Positions 56,335 through 64,000 of a stretch of 64,000 nt of DNA are shown one piece after another. Below the pieces are notes generated by a model. The model saw only the letters and a list, made by a program, of their open reading frames with translations. It ran no database searches and was not told the DNA's origin. The stretch is taken from assembly GCA_030685235.1 (NCBI GenBank), contig MU839113.1:124001-188000 (forward strand). Direction: 5' to 3'. How positions within the stretch are numbered: position 1 is the stretch's first letter; every line of letters begins with the position of its first letter. The translations under genes were made by a program, and so were the position numbers. Origin of the DNA: Copromyces sp. CBS 386.78 (lineage: Eukaryota; Ascomycota; Sordariomycetes; Sordariales; Sordariaceae).

Positions 56335-59090
56335 AATTACTACCGCCCAGCTTAAAAAAGAAAGGCGAAAGAAATATAATTTAAAAGTATAGATCGGCTA
56401 CTTTATTAGGTATTTATCCTCTTCTATTTATTGAATTTAGAACCCTTATACTAATTAAATAATTAATACGAGAAATATAATTTTTAATAAAAATACTATT
56501 TTTATAAGGGACGTACTAAAGGAAAGAGCTACTTTTAAGATTACTTCTAACGAATTCGTAAATTTATTTATATAAATCAATTAATTTTAAAAAACCTATA
56601 ATTACTTTAATAATTAAATAGATTTTGAAGATACTAATATAAACGAACTCCTAGAATAACCTTTTACTTTATTAGTAAATTAGGAGGACGATGAAGAAAT
56701 ATAGGAAATAGAACGTTACAACGTAATAAAAATATTACTTAATTATATCCTTAATTATCCTTCTCCTTTTAATATACTACTTCTATTATCTTTTTTCTTT
56801 AATCTTTTTTAAAATAATTATTTAAAAGATATTATTATAGAAGGTTTTACCTTTTAAAAGGTAGCATTTAACGCCGGCTATTTATATTAACCTACCGCCT
56901 TTTATAAAGAGAAACGCTATCTGCACCGCCGCTAAACGCTATCTGCACCGCCGTCCAAAACTTTAATAAAGTATAACTTGGGCAAATGGTAAGCTCCAAA
57001 TATAAAAGTAGTATTTTTGAGTTCGGTAAGGTTCTCTCTATTATAATATACTTATTAACCCTTCCACCGCCTCTCCTATCTACTATTTTAGAAAATGTAG
57101 CAAATTTCAAAGTAAGGTTTTCTTTTTCTTAAATTATTAGTAGGTTTAAAGGCTGCGGTAATATTAAAGAGCTAACTTGGACACCAATAAATAGAGTAGA
57201 AAATTACAAAAATTCCAAGCCTACTTTGAGGCTATAGACCCTTATTTTGGTAGAGTAACTTTAGATTTTATTTTTGGACGGCGGTGTAGATAGCGTTTAG
57301 CAGCGGTGCAGATAGCGTTTCTCTTTATAAAGGGGATATTATTATAAAAGCCTAATTTAACCGCTTTATTAGAAACGATAAATTTAATACTATATATCGG
57401 TATAACCTTCTACTACTATTAAAACGATATCGAAACTTTAATAATTACCTCTTTCAATAGTAGTTCTTTAATACTAAATAAGAATATTTGAAAAATTATT
57501 AAAAGATAAAAACTTAGATCGAAGTTAATAATAACGAGCCTAAGGTTTGAAGTAAGTAGATTTTCAATTATATATAGGTATACTTATATAAGTTTTTTAA
57601 AAATAGTAAATTTAAAAAGATTAAAGTAAAATTCGTCGTACAAGGAGATTAATAATAAAAGATAGGATAGGAAATATATATTTCAATATTCGTTAAACGC
57701 TCTTTCCGAACTATTATAGCTATTACTATTCGTTTTAATTTCGAATTTATATAATACAACGTAATTAATACCTTTATTAACGCTAACCTTAATAAAGAAG
57801 TTTTTATAAAAATACCACTAGGGTATTAGAAAGAAGGTAAAGTTTTACAATTTTATAAAATACTCTACAGATTACGAAGATTACTATTGTTATAGCAACG
57901 AGAGCTGACTAGTACTTTTACCGATAATAGTTTTAAACCTATCCTTAAAGAACCCTATATTTTTATTAAGAACGGTATTTTTATTTTCTATTATATAAAT
58001 AATATTATTTTCGCTTATCCTAAAAAATGAGAAGTAGAAATTAAATAATATATAGCCGACTTAAAATAACGGTATTATTTTATTAGGGGAGATGAGCTAT
58101 AATAGTTCTTTAGTATCGAAATAATTAGGAACTGAGAGTAAAGGAAAATATAGTTATCCTAACGATCGTATTTTAAAAAGATTTACGCCCTTATTAATAA
58201 TTAATATACTATTTTTATTCCTATAATTAATTAAGAATTAATACCCTATAAGAATAAGGCTATAAAGAAGTCTATCTATTAGTATTAAATTAAGATTGGC
58301 TCTATATTATACGCCGCAATTATTACTAGACTAAATATCGCCTTCGTAGTAAATAGATTAGTTCGCTATTATTATAACCCCGGGCTAGATTATCATAAAG
58401 CTATAAATAAAGTATTATACTATTTTTATACTACTAAAGAATTCGCTATAGCTTTAAGGGGTAGTAATATATTTGAAATAGTATTAGATACCTCCTTTAT
58501 AAACAACCTCTTCGACCGAAAGAGTTTATAAAGCTTTATAATTAGATTGTTTAGGGGATTTATATATTAGGGAACTATTAAGTAAGTAATAATTATAATT
58601 TTAATAATAGAAGTAGAATTATTAGTTCTAAAATTCGTTATTAAGGAAGCGATCTTTATAATTAAATTAATTAAGAGATTAATAAACTTTATTAATTTAA
58701 CTCCTACGATTTAATATAATAATTAGTAAACGATCCGCCTTATTACTATTGAAAATAATAATTTAATTACCAAACTGCGCTATATTAATATTTATAATTA
58801 TTAGTTACAATAGGAAATTCAAGAAGGATCTATTAAAATCGATTATTGTAAAATAAAGAAAATGCTAGCAAATAGTCTAATAAAAGTCTTGCTAGTAGAT
58901 AACTATATAGAATTTAAAAGAATATTAGGAATAGAAATTATTAGAGATATTTTGAAGGATAAAAAGGATTAAAATAAGGGTTTTATATTAGATTTAGACG
59001 TAGTAGACGATTAAGATTTAGGAATAACTTTATATATTTAACGGTTATTTTCTCTCTAACTTTACCTTAAAATCTTCAACTAAGGGGGTA
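56335..59090 (+). pseudogene. Right internal arm of the Copia element (integrase end, reverse transcriptase, RNase H relic)
   Basis: Integrase C-terminal text survives near 56395-56470 (a relic of IGYLVGY..IYRIWNP). The reverse transcriptase relic near 57790-58030 includes EVFIKIPLGY, KILYRLRRLLLL, QRELTSTFTDNSFKPI, EPYIFIKNGI and an eroded catalytic box YINNIIFAY where the family has YVDDI. The RNase H relic near 58485-58960 keeps FGG/LFRGF-like text and IEVELLVLKF, a RIP version of TEAELLAL. These identify Ty1/Copia on the plus strand. The MITE at 56909-57323 interrupts the arm. Confidence 0.82.
56909..57323. mobile_element. MITE-like inverted-repeat element (415 bp) inside the Copia relic
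   Basis: Ends are about 52-bp terminal inverted repeats beginning GAGAAACGCTATCTGCACCG; the two arms differ at two positions, both transitions. Each arm contains two head-to-tail copies of a unit starting AAACGCTATCTGCACCGC. The flanking octamer TTTATAAA is present on both sides (56901-56908 and 57324-57331). It could be an 8-bp target duplication, but it is also a palindrome, so a TA duplication with longer inverted repeats is possible. The arms keep far more C and G than the surrounding DNA. No transposase frame. Confidence 0.82.
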
Positions 59091-59380
59091 TATTAGATTA
59101 TTAGGGTATATATAAATAGCCAGACTTCTAGTCTAATATATACCTCCCTGTCTAAATAACCTTATATATTATATATACGGTATAGAAATCCCCTCACACT
59201 TATAACTCAATATCTGAACTATCTAACAATACTACCGCATAAGGACTAGCCTCCCAGTATCCCTGGATCTTATACTTAAACCCTGGTAACTCTCGAGAAG
59301 GACAGAGACAAGGATCACCAAAATCAATCACCTTTTTTACTGCATACCTTTTGATCTCCACCCTACGTGCCAATCTGACA
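59091..59380 (+). repeat. Copia 3' LTR (290 bp)
   Basis: Partner of 43134-43423. The left part is AT-converted and the right part keeps C and G (AACTCTCGAGAAGGACAGAG). It is followed by target duplication AGAAT at 59381-59385. Confidence 0.93.
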
Positions 59381-60357
59381 AGAATATGCTTGATTGAGCG
59401 CCTACCGCCAGGACGTAGTTTGGGACTCAACGGCCGTGCTCCAGGCCCCTTGCGCATTGTACCTGATTTCCTTGCTTTTATCTTTGTTTTTATGTCAGGT
59501 TTAGCTCATCAGTGGATCCTTTAAATCGCGGTGAAACAGGAACCGAGGATGAACGAACGAACGGTAAGAAAGTGATGTGCAATGTACTCAGACTCCGGGA
59601 CGATCACCGTATTAGTTTGTTTGTGTGTAAATGTCTCACTTTTGCCGAACGTCCAAACAGCTTGTTGGGGCTGCAGCAGCGGGTTGAACTGGTGTACACT
59701 ACAGCCCAATTCGGTTTTGTTTCTAAGGGCGAGACCTGTGGTTTATTGTCCTAGACGTTTATATGTCAAACTGAGCCCTTTCATTCTGAAATAAAAGTAC
59801 GATCTTACTTTGTATATGCCATTTTGAATCCTGTTATCTCCTTTCTAATTCGCACTTAGCCATCATATTTTCCATTGTGAGGTTTAGGACAGTTTGGGAT
59901 AGATCTTGTCCAGTATGCTAAGGTACCGAACTAACAAACAAACCAGCATTAAATTGTGGATGGTTCGAATGCCCAAGTGGCTAAAGGCGATATAGTAGTT
60001 TGGAATCCTTCAATTTAAACTCCAAAATAAACCCCGAGAGGGATTCTAACATGTATATGTACAATTGAATGGTATGGTATCTTCATTATGTCCTTTCCAC
60101 GGCCGGCCGTCCTTATTCGGTTCTCCATCTTTCAGGAGGGCCCCGAATAAGTAGTGGGCTTGGCCGTGACTTCCTCTCTTTCCAAAAAGGCAACCTTCCG
60201 CCATTGTTCCTTTTCCCTAAACCGTGTCTCAGAATGCCGCAAATGCGGTATGAAAAAGTCATATCCACATGCATTGTATGAATAGAAGGGTATCGTAAAG
60301 GAGTGTCGTTTGTATCATCAACATTAAGTTTTTCCCATCTTCCCAGACTAAACCCGT
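59381..60357. other. Intergenic region right of the mobile-element block
   Basis: Base composition returns to normal at the Copia boundary. About 1 kb with no gene supported. The last part is the probable 3' UTR of the minus-strand GPI-protein gene. A GGTTCGAATGCC bit near 59964 resembles a tRNA B box, but no tRNA folds around it. Confidence 0.5.
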
Positions 60358-61333
60358 CTAGAGAAGAGCAATAGCGCCAAAGATACCAGCAATCAGAGCC
60401 ACCACGGGGCTCTTCTGCATGACGACGTTGGCGGCGCCCACGACAGGAGCAGCAGCGCTGGTCTCGCTGGTAGGAGCAGCTCCCGCGGTCGAGGTGGTGG
60501 GAAGGATGACGGTGGTCGGGGGAGGAGCAACGGGGGTGTAGATGGTGTTGTTAGCAGAGACGACAACGGTCGAGTACTTGGTCTCAACGACACCTTCGCT
60601 CTTGGTGACGGGGATGGTGACATCAACGGCCTTGGTGATGGTCTGGGGGATCACGGTGGTGTAGGTGTGCACTTCGGTGACCGCCGTGGTGATGGTGTTT
60701 GTCTTTGTGATGTAAACGGTCTCGCCCTTGGAGACGGTGGTGACCGTGGTCTCGGGGCATACGACAGTCTCGTAAACACTGGTATGTTCGTACTCGGTGG
60801 CGACTGAGGTGGTGTAGACGGTCTCGGTATGGGGGACCTTGGTGTAGAGGGTGGAGGTGGACGTCCAGACAACCTCAACGGTAGAGCCGCCGACTACCTT
60901 GGTCTCAGTGATGGGGCATAGCTCAGTGATAGTGGTGTAGATGACTATTTTATGGGTAAGCGTGTGATACCAAACTAGGACGGTTGAGGTGGAAACATAC
61001 TGGCTTCATCCGTCTTGGTTACTGGGGGAGCAACATCGGTAACGGTGATGACGGTGGGAACCTTGGTCTCCACGGTGCTGGTGGTGGTGTAAGTCTTGGT
61101 GATAGTCTCACCACCCTTTGTGATCGTGGTAGTTTCCGGGCAAACCTTCCAAATTTGTTAGCACCATGGTCTTTGAAGACAAACAAAAGAATAGGATATC
61201 CACATACAGTTGTGTAAGTCACAATCACCTCAGTAGTATAGCTAACGTGATCACCACCATGACCATAGCCTCTAGGGATGTTGGCTCCAAGGGCCGAGGA
61301 AGCCAAGGCAACGAGGGACAGAGCGGCCTTCAT
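60358..61333 (-). CDS. GPI-anchored Thr-rich cell-wall protein with internal repeats
   Basis: Exons (minus): 61333-61208, 61145-61001, 60944-60358, giving 285 aa. The ATG at 61333 opens a signal peptide (MKAALSLVALASSALGANIP). Mature sequence is Thr/Val-rich beta-type repeats of about 45 residues: VCPETTTITKGGETITKTYT, then LCPITETKVVGGSTVEVVWT, then VCPETTVTTVSKGETVYITK, each followed by a TxTV..VPxT-like part. A Pro/Ala/Ser/Thr stalk (PPPTTVILPTTSTAGAAPTS) precedes a hydrophobic C-terminus (VVALIAGIFGAIALL) that ends the protein, as expected of a GPI signal. The first intron has a GCTAAC branch site. Likely a plasma-membrane or wall-linked structural mannoprotein; no enzyme domain. Confidence 0.88.
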
Positions 61334-64000
61334 CTTGTTGATAAGGGTTGTTGATGTCAAGTTGTATAACGAGGGCCTGGTATGTTCAGATATCGCGAGG
61401 GTGAGCGAGAGTCTTAAGTAACCTTAGCGAAGGAGTCACTTGAGGAGGTTGGCTGGGAGATGCTTGACCGAGAAGGCTGGGGAAAAGAAAGAAGGACAGA
61501 AGACCTGCAGTAGGAACGGGATGGTGGCTTGTTATACATGTGTAAGTTGGGAGGCTAGGGGCAGAGAACCCGACAGGAAAGGCGGGTATGTTTGCAATGA
61601 CATCGTTGGCTGCCATACTCAAAGACCGAGAGGGATGGGCCCTTTGGGTTTGACGGCGTAACAAGAACGGGAAGCGAAGGATGGGGCCGCAGGAACATCA
61701 GAGAAGGGCCGCGAGGTTGGGAAACCACCAAGCCATGTAAGCTAGGTACCAGGGAGAGTTCCATCAAGGAGTTTGTGGGACTGCCGTAGACGGAGACTGT
61801 TGCTGGATCCGGCTGGCTTGGTTGGCCATACAATATGTGCCGTCTGTAGCGATGTTCCGTTGCAGTATCTTTACTTCCGGACGATGGAGCCTTGTTGTGA
61901 TCGGCCTTCACATCCGGGGTGACAACCTCCCTGGTACGCACAGTCAGATAGCGCCGATCCAAAGTCCAGGACTATCGATGTTGGTGTTGGATTTGCTGGC
62001 AAGCGTGCCTGTCGATGTTTGCACCCCTGACCATAGCCTTATCCCTCGAGGTAGCCTCACCATCCAAAGTCGGTAGCGGAGAGCTTGTTGGTAATCCCTT
62101 CTGGTTGCTTTGTTCCAACAGGAACTATTGAACGCGGGGGGCTAGATATCACACATGACAAAACCGCCCGTTTTCGTGTGGCGTTCCCTAGCATTGTGAG
62201 GAGAATGTCGAACACGATATCTGGGCTTACGGAAACCCTCAAAAGTCAACTGTACATGGTTAGTCGAAGGGTATCACCGGGCTTGGGAACCGGGAGTGGC
62301 ATAAGCCATATCGAAGGTTGGGCTAATCAGCGAAGCCAAGAACTTTCTCGTGTTCCCCCGCGGTTTGAAAGTCGAAGGGTGGGATTGACCCCCCTTGTGC
62401 CCCTGGCTCTGAGCGATCAAAACCCCTGCCAATGATGTCGTTGCGGGTGCCAGATGACGTTGAAAAAACATGGCAGAGCTTTGGGTTTCTCTGTCTGTTC
62501 ATATGGCTGTTCTCCATTGTTGGACGCTCTGCTATAGGTAGCTGCTATAATTTTTCTTGGTTGACTGTCAAGATGTTTCTCGTCAAGTATAGGACAACAG
62601 CAGCTGGAGGTTTAGACAACAGAGGTTTCCCTTGCTTCCGCATGTACTCCTGCTGATCGCATGGCAGACGCTTGCTTTTTCGACTGCGTCAAGCTTCAAA
62701 TCCATGCGCGTCGACTGTCAAGAGCACATCACAACTCTCACTAGTAGGGATACGGTAGAGGCTTGTAGTGATTTGGAGTCCGGATTTGGCGATGAGATCG
62801 GGAGTTTTCTGTTCTGAAGAGCTCCCGGGGCATGTGGCTGGCCCTGGAGGGAACTACATGTACTGCAAAATATGACCACCCGCCAGATCCAGGTCGCCCT
62901 GCAATGCTGGTTCGTGGTTGGCTGGGTTGGGTGGTCGGACGGTTGTGGTGCGGTTGATCTTGTCGCAACACGAGGGTTCGTGCAGAACTCAAAGAAATTC
63001 GCTAGAGGATTCTCGTGCCCAGGGGAGCTTTGGCTGCAGCCAACGCGATCTGCAGGTCTCACAACCTGGCCATAGGAAGCAAAACCTGTTGACTTATCCA
63101 GGCAGGAACAAAGACAAGAAGTCGAATCCCGTTGACCCCTCTTCAGTATCCGGTACTTTGTCTCCCGTAGACGGTGCCAAGCTGTTGCCGGACTACCCAG
63201 AGGGCTCCTTTGAAGCCTACGTCTGTCCCTTTAGTGAAGCGCCTCTTGTTGGCACCACTCAATGGGCGAGTCAAGCGAAGAAGGGGACGATATATTGCAA
63301 TGGGTGCTGAGACAAGTGGTCGCTAGCTCAGAGGTGACGAGGTGCTGGCAGCTTGGCTTCCTAACCTCGATGAGCCATGGTGTTCTGGCCAGCGTCGAGA
63401 GTTTGTTGACAAGTCTCGGGTACATAATATCTTGCTGATATATGCGAGGTCACCTGAGGAGCTGTGATTACTGGTGAGTTGAACACTGCAGTGGCAGGGC
63501 ATTGAGGCGACTCGACTCTCTGATAGCAGGTGAAATGCTTTTTGGCCCATATCTTTTACGGGTTCCGTATCATCTCGTCCTGTCAACGATGCTGCTCGCT
63601 TCGATGCACCTACTTACCATCGAGGAGCTGTTGTTGACCGAACCATGGTGTCCGATACGCAGGTAGCATTGTCGAGAGCACTTCATCTGGTTTTCCTGCG
63701 CATAGTCGCAAATGGTGACAAGTCATCCGACTGCAGATGAAAGGCTGACTGGCTGTTGATGAAAAGCTGCAACGGAATTTGATGATTGGCTGACACTGCG
63801 GCTCGCCCCACTTTTTCTTCCCGTTAACATACAAGGCGGGGCCGTTGCCCAGGACTTGAAAAGATCAGGCTGTGAAGCAACGTCCCTTCCCTGGTACATA
63901 AGATGCTGTTATAGGTACTATACATACTCGGAGATGTTTCTGAAGCTGAGGATGAATTGCATGCGAGGGACACCATTAAAGTTCACACTGATGTGAACGT
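61334..64000. other. Intergenic region to the right edge
   Basis: About 2.7 kb upstream of the GPI-protein gene. Short ORFs occur on both strands, but none has a signal peptide, recognisable domain or plausible spliced continuation. The part next to 61334 is that gene's promoter. A gene starting beyond the edge could have its leader here. Confidence 0.45.

Larger units (their letters stand above)
43134..59380 (+). mobile_element. Copia LTR retrotransposon, RIP-mutated, carrying nested insertions
   Basis: The boundaries are two 290-bp LTRs in direct orientation (43134-43423 and 59091-59380). The less mutated ends show TGTCAGAT at the start and ATCTGACA at the end, a perfect 8-bp inverted pair. 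The 5-bp target duplication AGAAT is intact at 43129-43133 and 59381-59385. Removing the nested Gypsy (10.07 kb) and the MITE leaves about 5.7 kb, a normal Copia size. Superfamily and strand come from integrase C-terminal, reverse transcriptase and RNase H relics in the right arm. A short purine tract (AAGGGGG) precedes the 3' LTR. The reading frames are full of stops, so it is dead. Confidence 0.93.

Noticed and set aside
43134..59380. Centromere core
   Set aside because: The block is only 16 kb, is fully explained by nested elements with intact target duplications, and is flanked closely by normal genes; it is better read as a dispersed heterochromatin island.
59960..60050. tRNA-like A and B box strings (CCCAAGTGGCTAAAGGCG, GGTTCGAATGCC)
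   Set aside because: The boxes are in the wrong order and no acceptor stem or cloverleaf can be drawn.
62432..63310. Several ORFs of 60-130 codons near the right edge
   Set aside because: Overlapping on both strands, no motif, no consistent splicing.

Overview
The window is a piece of a filamentous ascomycete genome, almost certainly Neurospora (crassa or a close Sordariales relative). Genes have short introns (mostly 55-100 nt) with CTAAC-type branch sites. Coding DNA is GC-rich. One 16 kb block is extremely AT- and TpA-rich, and its repeat copies differ only by C/T and G/A transitions, which is the mark of repeat-induced point mutation (RIP). All exon models below were built by hand from splice signals and reading frame.

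Layout. 1-4.1 kb: a divergent pair, an ERGIC-53-type L-type lectin (cut by the left edge) and the ER glucosyltransferase ALG8. 6.9-10.6 kb: an Itc1/Acf1-type ISWI chromatin-remodelling subunit. 11.0-15.7 kb: three minus-strand genes, an isochorismatase-like hydrolase, the bifunctional thiamine enzyme THI6 and a four-span membrane protein. 16.9-17.6 kb: an unrecognised minus-strand gene. 18.2-20.95 kb: an Afi1/MesA-type polarity protein. 22.5-23.8 kb: a myosin regulatory-light-chain-like EF-hand protein. 26.6-29.1 kb: a TPR/J-domain cochaperone with a remarkable in-frame extension beyond its UGA stop. 31.3-33.4 kb: SEC63. 34.5-35.5 kb: a lysophosphatidate acyltransferase. 37.2-39.5 kb: an LCHN/DENND11-type protein. 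40.6-41.6 kb: S-formylglutathione hydrolase. 41.9-42.7 kb: a small secreted cysteine-rich protein. 43.1-59.4 kb: a RIP-mutated nest of mobile elements. 60.4-61.3 kb: a GPI-anchored Thr-rich wall protein. The rest is intergenic.

The AT-rich block resolves into four mobile elements. A Copia LTR element (290-bp LTRs, target duplication AGAAT) contains a chromodomain Gypsy element (211-bp LTRs, AATTA). The Gypsy element in turn contains a third LTR element without a visible pol gene (307-bp LTRs, GAGGC), which carries a 21-copy minisatellite. A 415-bp MITE-like inverted-repeat element sits separately in the Copia reverse transcriptase relic.

Functional themes are ER glycoprotein and protein handling (lectin, ALG8, SEC63, J-protein), chromatin, polarity and trafficking (two DENN-related proteins, RLC) and core metabolism. 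The most interesting candidates are the UGA readthrough extension with a predicted membrane anchor, the minisatellite-bearing LTR element, the nested elements with intact target duplications, and two genes whose first coding exon appears to be the ATG alone. No tRNA, rRNA or CRISPR feature could be supported.
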